From Mycolicibacterium doricum (GTDB taxonomy: Bacteria > Actinomycetota > Actinomycetes > Mycobacteriales > Mycobacteriaceae): DNA of 64,000 nt. A program made the translations under genes and the position numbers. Below, piece by piece: positions 52,394-60,770 of the stretch. Below the pieces are notes generated by a model. It was not told where the DNA came from, searched no databases, and worked only from the letters and a program-made list of their open reading frames with translations. The DNA lies in assembly GCF_010728155.1 (NCBI RefSeq), contig NZ_AP022605.1:372001-436000 (forward strand), in the 5' to 3' direction. Numbering within the stretch: position 1 is the first letter of the stretch; each line of letters begins with the position of its first letter.

Positions 52394-52559
52394 AGCGGCA
52401 TATTAGCGACCCTGCTGACCTGTGACCTGCGGTTCCGAGCGCATGAGAATTCCGGATACTTTTTTTCTGTCGCCGGTGTCGATTAGGTGCGCCGCCGTTC
52501 GACGTCAGTACGAGGGCACGATGAGAAGCCCTTCACCCACTTCGAGAAGGAGAGAAGCA

Positions 52560-53024
52560 ATGGCGCGTTACATGCTGATCATGCGGGTCGGGCCGGAGGC
52601 CGAGAAGGCCATGACCGAGCAGGAGATCGACTTCGATCAGATTATCGAATCGATGGGGCGCTTCAACGAAGAACTGATCAAGGCGGGTGTGCTGCTGGCC
52701 GGTGAGGGCCTCACCGGTCCGGAGGACGGCTTCGTCGTCGACTTCGACTCCGATCCGCCGGTGGTGACCGATGGCCCGTACACCGAGGCGAAGGAGCTGT
52801 TCAACGGCTTCTGGATCCTCGACGTCGCCTCGAAGGAGGAGGCGAAGCAGTGGGCGAAAAAGGTGCCGCTGGGCCCCGGCGTGAAGCTCGAGGTGCGGCG
52901 GGTCTCGGAGACCGAGGAGTTCCCCCAGGAGAATCCGTGGGTCCAGAAGGAGATCCGGTGGAAGGCCGAACTCGCCGAGAAGATCGCCGCGCAGGCAAGG
53001 GCCGACGCCGACCGGCTGGGCTAG
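52560..53024 (+). CDS. YCII (DGPF)-family protein
   Basis: A 154-residue YCII-related protein, the kind that accompanies ECF42 sigma factors. RYMLIMRVGPEAEK starts the ferredoxin-like fold, and the DGP signature is VVTDGPYTEAKELFNGFWIL (near residue 70). ATG 52560 follows GGAG. A sigma-factor gene starts 120 bp downstream in the same direction. YCII domains can be small-molecule-binding or lyase-like; the precise role is unknown. Confidence 0.85.
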   Translation: MARYMLIMRVGPEAEKAMTEQEIDFDQIIESMGRFNEELIKAGVLLAGEGLTGPEDGFVVDFDSDPPVVTDGPYTEAKELFNGFWILDVASKEEAKQWAKKVPLGPGVKLEVRRVSETEEFPQENPWVQKEIRWKAELAEKIAAQARADADRLG

Positions 53025-53144
53025 GAGTCGTCACCGACCTGCAATTGCGCACTTGTGTGATTGTGATCGGCACGCCCGACGAGGAGTGGGGCGAGGCGGT
53101 GACGGCCGGTGGTGGTGGCCGACGTAGTTGGTCACAATGAACCC

Positions 53145-54395
53145 GTGGCCCCCGGCATCCAGCAGACCGTCGACGCGGTGTGGCGGATGGAGGCCGCCAG
53201 GATCGTCGCCACACTGACCCGCATCGTCGGCGACGTCGGGACGGCCGAGGAGTTCGCCGCCGACGCCCTCGTCGACGCGCTCATGCAGTGGCCGTCGTCC
53301 GGTGTGCCGAACAACCCCGGCGCCTGGCTGACCACCGTCGCTAAACGCAAGGCGATCGACCATTGGCGGCGCCAGGACAACCTCAGCGCCAAGTACATCG
53401 AACTGGCGCGCGACCTCGAAACCCACCTCGACGAACCCGCGTGGGACCCCGACCGCATCGACGACGACGTGTTGCGGCTCATCTTCATCGCCGCGCACCC
53501 GGTGCTGGCGCGGGAGAACCAGATCGCGCTGACGCTGCGTACCGTCGGCGGGTTGACCACCGAGGAGATCGCCCGAGCCTTCTTCGCCTCGCGCGCCTCC
53601 GTGGCACAACGGATCGTCCGGGCCAAGAAGACCCTCGCCGAGGCCCGCGTCCCTTTCGAGGTGCCGCCCCGCGAGCAGTACCCGCAGCGCCTGTCGGCGG
53701 TGTTGAGCGTCATCTACCTCATCTACAACGAGGGGTACTCGGCGTCGTCGGGGCAGCGTTGGATCCGCGACGAACTGTGCCGGGAGGCGTTGCGCCTTGG
53801 CCGCATCCTCGCCGCGCTAGTGCCCGACGAACCCGAGGCACACGGCCTCGTGGCGCTGATGGAAATGCAGACGTCGCGGTTCGCGGCACGCACCGACGAC
53901 GCAGGCCGGCCGATCCTGCTCGAAGACCAGGACCGCACGAAGTGGGACCGCGCCCAAATCGGGCGCGGCGTCGCGGCGCTGCGCAGGGCGGTGACGGCCA
54001 TCGACCGGCGCGGTGCAGGGTGGGGCCCGTATGCGCTGCAGGCCGCGCTCGCCGAATGCCATGCGACCGCCCCGTCGACCACCGAGACCGACTGGCGGCG
54101 CATCGTGACCATCTACGACGGGCTGCGGCAGATCGCACCGTCGCCGGTCGTCGAACTCAACCGCGCCGTGGCCGTCGCGATGGCTGACGGCCCCGCCACC
54201 GGACTTGAAGTCGTCGACGGGATCACCGGGCTCGCCGACTCCTATCTGGTGCCCAGCGTGCGCGGCGAACTGCTGGCCCGCCTGGGCCGTATCGAGGAGG
54301 CCGCGGCGCAGTTCGAGCGGGCCGCCGCACTCGCCGACAACGAGCGCGAACGAGACGTGCTGATGCACAAAGCATGTCGCATGCGTCAGGCATGA
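53145..54395 (+). CDS. ECF sigma factor with C-terminal DUF6596/TPR-like domain (ECF42 type)
   Basis: A 416-residue sigma factor. Region 2 spans about 10-75 (AAEEFAADALVDALMQWP-type helices, AWLTTVAKRKAIDHWRR), region 4 about 120-170 (LRTVGGLTTEEIARAFFASR, then QRIVRAKKTL), and a long helical extension follows (VIYLIYNEGYSAS; later repeats GLADSYLVPSVRGELLARLG). The extension and the YCII neighbour define the ECF42 group, which has no classical anti-sigma factor. GTG 53145 has CACAAT 6 nt upstream. Confidence 0.9.
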   Translation: MAPGIQQTVDAVWRMEAARIVATLTRIVGDVGTAEEFAADALVDALMQWPSSGVPNNPGAWLTTVAKRKAIDHWRRQDNLSAKYIELARDLETHLDEPAWDPDRIDDDVLRLIFIAAHPVLARENQIALTLRTVGGLTTEEIARAFFASRASVAQRIVRAKKTLAEARVPFEVPPREQYPQRLSAVLSVIYLIYNEGYSASSGQRWIRDELCREALRLGRILAALVPDEPEAHGLVALMEMQTSRFAARTDDAGRPILLEDQDRTKWDRAQIGRGVAALRRAVTAIDRRGAGWGPYALQAALAECHATAPSTTETDWRRIVTIYDGLRQIAPSPVVELNRAVAVAMADGPATGLEVVDGITGLADSYLVPSVRGELLARLGRIEEAAAQFERAAALADNERERDVLMHKACRMRQA

Positions 54396-55021
54396 CGTGG
54401 CCCGATGGTCGGGATGAGTTTGGGAGCGGCGCTTTTCGACGTCTCGGAGCGATTTTCCGACTCGAGTAGGAAGACGGTGGACGGGCGCGGCGTCCTCAGC
54501 GGCGACAAACGATCTGTGAGCTGCCGCCAGGCGCGCCTCTTAGCGATTAGCCTGTGTCCGAATACTTTCCATCCTCCATGGTAGGTTGTCCGGACGCGTT
54601 CTCCCAATTACGACGGTCGGCTGTTTTGACTTCCGATCGGCCGATCGACGGGGGGTGTGAGCACACCGATCACTTCGGCGTGGTCGTCGACATGGAGCTC
54701 GTGTTTCTCCAGCGGGGGAGTAGAGATGGACTTCTACCTCGTCAAGCCCTGATACCGAGCGTGAGGGTGAGGTCACCCCCGACGGATACAGCGGAGGTGA
54801 CCTACACCCGCCACCTGCCGGAAGCTGTCATCGTTGAAACCGCCGACCGCCAGCACACCGCCCGGCTCTACCCAGTAGCGGACGCGCCTGGCACCTGGCG
54901 GCAGGTCGAGTCCGACCAGGCGCCGGTGAGGCCGGGCGAGCTGCACAGCGGTGGCGGTGTCCGGCAGTGGGCACCGGCCGCCACGGCGCGGAGCGCTGAA
55001 ATGCGGCATATGAAAGACAGA
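54396..55021. other. Long stretch without a convincing gene
   Basis: About 620 bases after the sigma gene. Frames exist on both strands over 54780-55020 (plus-strand VTYTRHLPEAVIVETADRQH; minus-strand VRYWVEPGGVLAVGGFNDDS) but neither is clearly real. Short hairpins are present, for example GGTGTG-AG-CACACC near 54655-54668 and the palindrome CGATCGGCCGATCG just before it. GC content falls toward the right end. Confidence 0.4.
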
Positions 55022-55400
55022 GTGTGACAGCGCAAGTGATTGCCGGAGGTATAGTATGACGGTGATTGACAACGCAATCCATACCTACCGCGCAAGCGGT
55101 AGCGTCAACCGCGAAATCAGTTGCAGCGCAATACTGAACGCCGCATGGTAGGGGAGAAGTTGCTCGGCACGGCACCGCGTCAGCGGTGCAAGTAGCGAAA
55201 TACGAACCGCAACAACGCGACTCGGAGGCAACCGAGTAAGCGGTTGGCGCACAGGCGGCTCGTGGGCGGGCTTGCCCGCTCGATCATGGGGGCCGGCGCA
55301 GCCGGCCGGCAAAGACAGACGGGTCGGAGAGGTCTGGGAGGTACCACTCGGCCAGACATCTCGACGAATGAGCGTCGACAGCGAGCATGCCCACATGGTA
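55022..55400 (+). ncRNA. Candidate structured RNA (unknown class, perhaps a group II intron 5' part)
   Basis: A dense row of perfect hairpins: CTACCGC-GCAA-GCGGTAG (55085-55102), GCACCGC-GTCA-GCGGTGC (55172-55189), ACTCGG-AGGCAA-CCGAGT (55220-55237) nested within AACCGC/GCGGTT (55205-55210, 55240-55245), GGCCGGC-GCA-GCCGGCC (55291-55307), GTCTGG/CCAGAC and TCGACG-AATGAG-CGTCGA further on. The run opens with GTGTG (55022-55026), the 5' rule of group II introns (GUGYG), and TATAGT (55050-55055) could be a promoter. A 31-codon frame (ATG 55056) with GGAGG is present but disrupted by hairpins. No reverse transcriptase is nearby. Class not established. Confidence 0.4.
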
Positions 55401-55418
55401 AAGCGCGTCGGGCCTGGA

Positions 55419-55438
55419 TGAATTGGGGTACTCCCTAC
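55419..55438. promoter_or_regulatory. Recurrent 20-nt dyad motif, copy 2
   Basis: TGAATTGGGGTACTCCCTAC, sharing 15 or more of 20 positions with copies at 44751 and 59169. It lies between the candidate structured RNA and the 3' end of the giant LuxR gene. Confidence 0.45.
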
Positions 55439-55564
55439 CCCTTCCGGGGAACGTCCGATTGGTGAGCGCTACGTCCGCCCAAGATCAGCGATTTGCGGCG
55501 GACTACACCGCCGATTCCGGGGGCGAACCTGGTGCAGGTGGTGTGCCGGGAGGAGACCGAGGGG

Positions 55565-58333
55565 TCAGGGCTCGTCGTCGGAACTCCATGCTTCTCGCCG
55601 GCGAGCCAGCGCGACGCGCCCCCGAACGCCGAGCTTGCGGTAGACGCGGCCCAGATTGGCCTCGACGGTCTTGATGCTGATGAACAGCGTCGCGGCGATG
55701 TCGCGATTGCTCATCCCCGACGCGGCCAGTTCGGCGACCCGCCGCTCTGACGGTGTGAGGCTCTGATCCCGGCGGGGACGCACATTGACGCGCGCCAGTT
55801 CGTCGCGTGCGCGCTGGGCCCACAGCGCGGTGCCGATGTCCTCGAAAGTCTGCAGCGCTTCGCGCAGTGTCGCCGACGCCGCTTCCTTGCGTCGCTGTCT
55901 GCGCTGCAGCTGCCCGAGAAGCAGTGCGGTGCGGGCCCGTTCGAACGGCATCGGCACCCGATCATGGTGCGCCATCGCCTCGGTTACCGCGGCGATCGCA
56001 CCGTCGACGTCGCCGCGCGCGGCCAGCTCCATACCGCGGCCACGCCCCGCGACGGCCGACATCCACGGGCGGTGCAGGCGTCGTCCTTCGTGCGCGAGTC
56101 TCTCGATGAGCGGGCGTGCATCGTCGTTTCGGCCCACCGCCACCAACGCCTCGATGGCATCCGGGACGAAGAAGGATCCGACGATCTCGTTGCCGGGGGT
56201 GGCGAGGTACTCATCGATCAGCGGCTCCAGCACGGTAAGTGCCTGTGGGTAATTGCCCAGAGACACCTCGAGGAAGATCAGCACACCGCGGGGCCACCAC
56301 GTCGTCCGCCTCATCCCGCTGCGGTGCGCCATCTCCAGCGCCGTCTCGGAATCCGCGCGGGCGGCGCGCACCCGGCCCGCGTAGGCGCTGACGATCCCAC
56401 GCACGCCCAGCGCCACCAGCCGCGAGTTGTCGCCACCGACCTGTTCGGCGCGTTCGACGGCGTCGTCGGCGTAGGTTTCGGCCTCGTCGAGACGTCCGCG
56501 CCACAACTCGACCAGCGTGCCGCTCACTGACAGCGCGAGCAGGTCGCGGTCGGCGCCGCGGTCCAGGCTCCGGCGCCGCAGACCCTCGAGCGTGTCGGAC
56601 GCCTCGTCGAGCTGACCAGTCCACGAGTTGATCAGGGCGGCCACGGCGCGGGCCCGAAAAGGCAGCGGCACATCGGCTTCGGGTTCCTCGTAGTCGAGAG
56701 CGCGCTGCAGGTCCTGCTCGTCGAGCCCCAATCCGAAGATGAAGCGGGTGAACAACCGAACGGTAAGGGAGTGGCCGATCAGCTGATGCTGACCGGTCTG
56801 TTCGGCGATCTCGACCGCGCGGTCGGTATTGCGCAGTGCCGCTTCGTGATCGTTGTCATTCGTCTGCGCCATGCCGAGCGTGAGGAGGCAGTGCACCTGC
56901 AGGGTGGGGTCGGACTCGCTGTCGGCGAGCGCTTCGTCGAGCATCTCGATACCACGTTGGTACTCGTTGTGGTCGATGACGATTCCGGCGAGGTGCATCG
57001 AGGCAATCGCCCGCAACGGACCGTGCGGCATGCGGGGCAGCGTGGCGGTCAGTAGTTCCTCGGCGCGCGCGCTGTCACCCGCGGTGAAGTAGTGGGCGGC
57101 GGCCTGCAGGCGGCGCAGATCGGTGTCCCCGCCGAGACGCATGGCGAAGTCGAGGAGTTCGGCCGCCGCTGCCGGGGCGCCGCGGGCCCGCGCCGCGTTG
57201 GCGGCCGCGTCCAGTGCGGCAAGCGTGTCGTCGTCCTGGCTGGTCGCTGCGAGCGCGAGGTGACGGGCCTTCTGTTCCGGTTGGGAGATCACGCCCGCCA
57301 GTCGCCTGTGCATGTGTCGGCGACGGGCTGGCCCTGCCTCGGAGTAGACACCGCGCGCCAGCAGAGGGTGCGTGAAACGGATCGTCACGCCGTCGATCTC
57401 GATCAGACCCTCGTTCTCGGCGGTTTCGAGGAGCTCGAGCACCTCCTCGCGGTCCTTCTCGGTGGCGCTCGCCACGAGGTCCACGGTCGGAGTGGCGACG
57501 CAGGCGGCGGCGAGCAGGACGTCACGCACCACCTCGTCGACGCCTCGGATGCGTCGGCGCACGACGTCGGCCAGTGACGCAGGCAGGGCAGGCTCGCCCG
57601 CGGCGGTCTGCTCAGTGATGGCGCGGGCCAGTTCGAGCGCGTAGAGCGGGTTTCCGCCTGACGTCTCCGCGATTCGGACGAGGGTGGGGCGCGGGAACGA
57701 GCGGCCGAGCCGCTCTGTGAGCATCGCGTGCAGGCCGCCGAGGGTGAGCGGCGCCACCCGGTGGCGTCGCAGCCGATCCGGATTGCCGAGTCGCAGCCAC
57801 TCAGTGTGGTGGTGCCCCGGCTCCTCGGTGCGTTCGGTGAACAGCAGCCCGAGCGGGCAGGTGAGGCGCCGTGCTACGAAGCCGAGCACATCCCGGCTGC
57901 ACACGTCGAGCCACTGCACGTCGTCGACGGCCAGGATCAGCGGTGTATCGCTGCAGAGGATCTCGAGAGTGTTCAGGACGGCTGCGGCGGCCACCCGGTG
58001 GTCGGTGCCGGGCCCGTCCACGTCGCCGCGCAGCATCAGCCGGTCCAGCGCCAGCCGCTGCACCTCGGGAAGGTCCTTGGTGACCTCGGTGTCGACGTCC
58101 TCGAGAAGCTCGGCGACCACGGCGTAGGCCAGTGACGTCTCGGCCTGACCCGCGCGGGCAGACAAGACCTGGTATCCAAGCCGGTGGGCTTCCTCGAGGG
58201 CGCTCAGCCACAGCCGGGTCTTGCCGATCCCGGCCTCGCCCTGTAGGAGCAGTCCGGATGGGCCATCGGTGACCGCAGCCAGGAACTCGGCGACGGCCGA
58301 CCGACCGGCCGGCGTGTTCCGCGCCGGGTCCAT
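55565..58333 (-). CDS. LAL-type large LuxR-family ATP-binding regulator
   Basis: A 922-residue regulator. N-terminal AAA+/STAND ATPase: Walker A GEAGIGKTRL (near residue 34), Walker B LILAVDDVQWLD (near 135). The middle is a TPR-like superhelix of about 500 residues (for example ALAATSQDDDTLAALDAAAN and MHLAGIVIDHNEY). The C-terminal GerE-type helix-turn-helix is LTPSERRVAELAASGMSNRD...SIKTVEANLGRVYRKLGV. Such proteins switch genes on in response to small molecules. ATG 58333. It diverges from nothing nearby: the MarR gene is upstream on the same strand. Confidence 0.93.
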   Translation of the reverse strand: MDPARNTPAGRSAVAEFLAAVTDGPSGLLLQGEAGIGKTRLWLSALEEAHRLGYQVLSARAGQAETSLAYAVVAELLEDVDTEVTKDLPEVQRLALDRLMLRGDVDGPGTDHRVAAAAVLNTLEILCSDTPLILAVDDVQWLDVCSRDVLGFVARRLTCPLGLLFTERTEEPGHHHTEWLRLGNPDRLRRHRVAPLTLGGLHAMLTERLGRSFPRPTLVRIAETSGGNPLYALELARAITEQTAAGEPALPASLADVVRRRIRGVDEVVRDVLLAAACVATPTVDLVASATEKDREEVLELLETAENEGLIEIDGVTIRFTHPLLARGVYSEAGPARRRHMHRRLAGVISQPEQKARHLALAATSQDDDTLAALDAAANAARARGAPAAAAELLDFAMRLGGDTDLRRLQAAAHYFTAGDSARAEELLTATLPRMPHGPLRAIASMHLAGIVIDHNEYQRGIEMLDEALADSESDPTLQVHCLLTLGMAQTNDNDHEAALRNTDRAVEIAEQTGQHQLIGHSLTVRLFTRFIFGLGLDEQDLQRALDYEEPEADVPLPFRARAVAALINSWTGQLDEASDTLEGLRRRSLDRGADRDLLALSVSGTLVELWRGRLDEAETYADDAVERAEQVGGDNSRLVALGVRGIVSAYAGRVRAARADSETALEMAHRSGMRRTTWWPRGVLIFLEVSLGNYPQALTVLEPLIDEYLATPGNEIVGSFFVPDAIEALVAVGRNDDARPLIERLAHEGRRLHRPWMSAVAGRGRGMELAARGDVDGAIAAVTEAMAHHDRVPMPFERARTALLLGQLQRRQRRKEAASATLREALQTFEDIGTALWAQRARDELARVNVRPRRDQSLTPSERRVAELAASGMSNRDIAATLFISIKTVEANLGRVYRKLGVRGRVALARRREAWSSDDEP

Positions 58334-58493
58334 CGCATCATGATCGCAAACAGCAAAGCAAATACGAAACCGACCCTCGGTAGAGAACGTCGCAGTCTGT
58401 ACGGTCAGAGGGATATCAGCGATGTTGTCCTTGCAACCGCAACAGCACCACGCGCAAACTAGCGGTTGCGTCAGTAACCCGCCGTGGGGCGAT

Positions 58494-58958
58494 TCAGTTC
58501 GCAGGCCGCAGTTCGTCGGAGAGCCCAGCGTTTATGCGACGGCAGTTCTCCGCCATGGCAGCGATCTGGGGCTGGCTCAGCGGTTCCAGGTAATGCGTGC
58601 GGACAGTGCTGCCGTAGACGGTCATCGCCTTGTCCAGCAGGCAGCGGCCTTCGTCGGTGATGGCGGCCAGGACGTAACGGCCGTCGCGGTCGCTGGACGC
58701 GCGGTGCGCCAGGTTTCGCGCCTCGAGCCGGTCGACGCGGCGGCTCACCCGGCTTGGCGTGGACACCAGGGTCTGCGCCAGCGTGCCCATGCGCACCGAC
58801 CCGGTGGCCGACTTCGCGAGTTCATGCAGCAGCCGGACGTCTTCGAGGGTGAGCCGACAGGCCTCGTTGAGCTCCTGGTTCAGCTTCGCCTGCAGCCGCA
58901 GCGCAGCGTCCAAGTAGTTCTGCCACGACTTCAGCTCGGCGATGTCGAGACCTGGCAT
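58494..58958 (-). CDS. MarR-family transcriptional regulator
   Basis: A 154-residue winged-helix regulator. Helix SVRMGTLAQTLVSTPSRVSR (near residues 54-73) is the recognition region and RASSDRDGRYVLAAITDEG (near 86) the wing. ATG 58958 is used; GTG 58988 with GGGGGAAG upstream is an alternative that adds ten residues. It lies between the LuxR regulator and the divergent ketosynthase gene, which it may control. Confidence 0.87.
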   Translation of the reverse strand: MPGLDIAELKSWQNYLDAALRLQAKLNQELNEACRLTLEDVRLLHELAKSATGSVRMGTLAQTLVSTPSRVSRRVDRLEARNLAHRASSDRDGRYVLAAITDEGRCLLDKAMTVYGSTVRTHYLEPLSQPQIAAMAENCRRINAGLSDELRPAN

Positions 58959-59059
58959 GTCACTCGGGGTTCGTCCCGTCCCTGTCACTTGCAAGCTTCC
59001 CCCGGTGCCGGCGCGACGGTCTCCCCCGTCCGCGCGGTGATCGATACTGGTTTGTCGGT

Positions 59060-59392
59060 CCGCGACCTGCTGTAACACGTCTTCTCCCCTCCGTGGCCCC
59101 TCGGACCGACTGCCCCGCCCCCCTCGGCAGTTCGTTGCCGCCAAGTGTCGGGTGCAGGGATGGGCCGAGGAATCGGGGGTTTCCCTACCCTTCACCCAAT
59201 TTGCCATAACTGCAGCTTCTCGCGACTCGACGGCGGTGTGCACTGGACAACAGGGGGCGCGACACCATTCGGGCGCTACCAGCTGCGGAAGCTGGTCGGC
59301 GGGGGCGCGATGGCGAAGGGCTCGGCGGGCGCTGTGCGCTGGCCCGCGTGCCGACGCGCGAAATGCATGGTGCCACAAGCTAATCTTCGGGC
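59060..59392. other. Regulatory gap between divergent MarR and ketosynthase genes
   Basis: About 330 bases without a supportable gene. It holds copy 3 of the recurrent dyad (59169-59188). Minus-strand frames over it are extensions of the MarR frame and are not credible as protein. Confidence 0.5.
59169..59188. promoter_or_regulatory. Recurrent 20-nt dyad motif, copy 3
   Basis: GGAATCGGGGGTTTCCCTAC, about 205 bp before the ketosynthase ATG and about 210 bp before the MarR start. See copies at 44751 and 55419. Confidence 0.5.
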
Positions 59393-60643
59393 ATGGCCAA
59401 GTTGAGAACCGGGAGCGGATTTGCCGATGTGGTGGTGACCGCGGTGGCCTCCACCACGGCGCTGGCGCCGGACGCCGAGGACACCTGGCAGCAGCTGCTG
59501 GCCGGACACAGTGGTATCCGCCCGCTGGATTCTTGGTTCGTCGACGAACTGGACTCGCCGGTGCGCATCGGCGGTCAGCTGCGGGAGGATTTCGACGCCC
59601 ACCTCAACCGCGTCGAACTACGCCGGTTGTCCTACATGCAGCAGATGTCCACGGTGCTGGGCCGCCGGCTGTGGGAGGCCGCGGGTACGCCGGACATCGA
59701 CGAACGGCGGTTGATGGTGTCGATCGGGCTCGCGCTGGGCTCGACCGAGGAGATCCCGGCGCAGTACGACACCTGGCGGCAGAAGGGTATGCGCGCGGTG
59801 TCGCCGCTGGCCGTGCAGATGTATATGCCCAATGCCCCGGCCGCCGCCGTCGGGCTGGAACGGCAGGCCAAGGGCGGCATCATTTCTCCGGTGATGGCCG
59901 ACGCGTCGGGGGCGGCCGCCATCGCGCAGGCATGGCGCCAGATCGTCCTCGGTGAGGTGGAGATGGCCATCTGCGGCGGCGTGGAGACGCGGATCGAGGC
60001 GGTCCCGGTCGGTGCGTTCACCGCCTTGGGCATGCTGTCGGTCAACAACGACAACCCCGCCGGCGCCTGCCGACCGTTCGACAAGGACCGCGACGGCATG
60101 GTGTTCGGTGAAGGCGGGGCACTGTTGCTCATTGAGACCGAGGAGCACGCCAAGGCCCGCGGCGCCACCATCCTCGCCCGTATCCTGGGCGCGGCCATGA
60201 CGTCGGACGGCTACGACGTCGTCGAACCGGACCCGAGTGGCGTGCCCGCCGGTGACGCGATCAGGCATGCGGTCGATCTGGCCGGTCTGGAGCCCTCCGA
60301 CATCGGATTCGTCAACGCCCACGCCGCCGGCACGGCGTTCGGCGACGTGGCAGAGGAGCGCGCCATCCGGCATGCGCTGGGCGAGCACCGGCCGGCGGTG
60401 TACGCGCCCAAGGCGGCGCTGGGTCACTCACTGGGCGCCACCGGGGCCGTCGAGGCGGTGCTCACCGTCCAGTCGTTGCGTGACGGGGTCGTGCCGCCGA
60501 CGCTCAACGTGCAGCACCTCGACGCCGACATCGACCTGGACGTCGTCACCGGCGAGCCGCGTCGCGGTGACTACCGGTATGCGGTCAGCGACTCGTTTGG
60601 CCTCGGTGGACACAACGTCGCGCTGGTGTTCGGCGCCTACTGA
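59393..60643 (+). CDS. KasA/KasB-like beta-ketoacyl-ACP synthase lacking the catalytic cysteine
   Basis: A 416-residue thiolase-fold enzyme whose closest recalled relatives are the mycolate-elongating KasA and KasB: TGSGFADVVVTAV, HAKARGATILARILGA, SLRDGVVPPTLNVQHLD and DSFGLGGHNVALVFG are all KasA-like. At the nucleophile, where KasA has SACSSG, this protein has MADASG, so Cys171 is replaced by Asp170. Other active-site elements remain: His in VNAHAAGTAFGD, and Lys/His in PKAALGHSLGAT. It may be a decarboxylase, a non-condensing partner subunit, or dead. ATG 59393. The neighbours are mycolate methyltransferases. Confidence 0.88.
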   Translation: MAKLRTGSGFADVVVTAVASTTALAPDAEDTWQQLLAGHSGIRPLDSWFVDELDSPVRIGGQLREDFDAHLNRVELRRLSYMQQMSTVLGRRLWEAAGTPDIDERRLMVSIGLALGSTEEIPAQYDTWRQKGMRAVSPLAVQMYMPNAPAAAVGLERQAKGGIISPVMADASGAAAIAQAWRQIVLGEVEMAICGGVETRIEAVPVGAFTALGMLSVNNDNPAGACRPFDKDRDGMVFGEGGALLLIETEEHAKARGATILARILGAAMTSDGYDVVEPDPSGVPAGDAIRHAVDLAGLEPSDIGFVNAHAAGTAFGDVAEERAIRHALGEHRPAVYAPKAALGHSLGATGAVEAVLTVQSLRDGVVPPTLNVQHLDADIDLDVVTGEPRRGDYRYAVSDSFGLGGHNVALVFGAY

Positions 60644-60770
60644 CTCCGAACCGGCCTCCGAACCGGCGTGATCCCGGACTTCGACCCGACGCCCGGTGTG
60701 TTCACGGAGATGACATGGGAACTGGGCGACGAAGTCGATCCGGGGCGATGTCAGCTCACGCTGACGGCCG

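Noticed and set aside
54554..55027. Plus-strand 157-codon frame after the sigma gene, and its minus-strand rival
   Set aside because: Both strands look similarly plausible, neither has a ribosome site or known motif, so no gene is called.
55056..55151. 31-codon gene with GGAGG before the ATG
   Set aside because: Contains a perfect hairpin and ends quickly; kept only as part of the candidate RNA, not as a separate gene.
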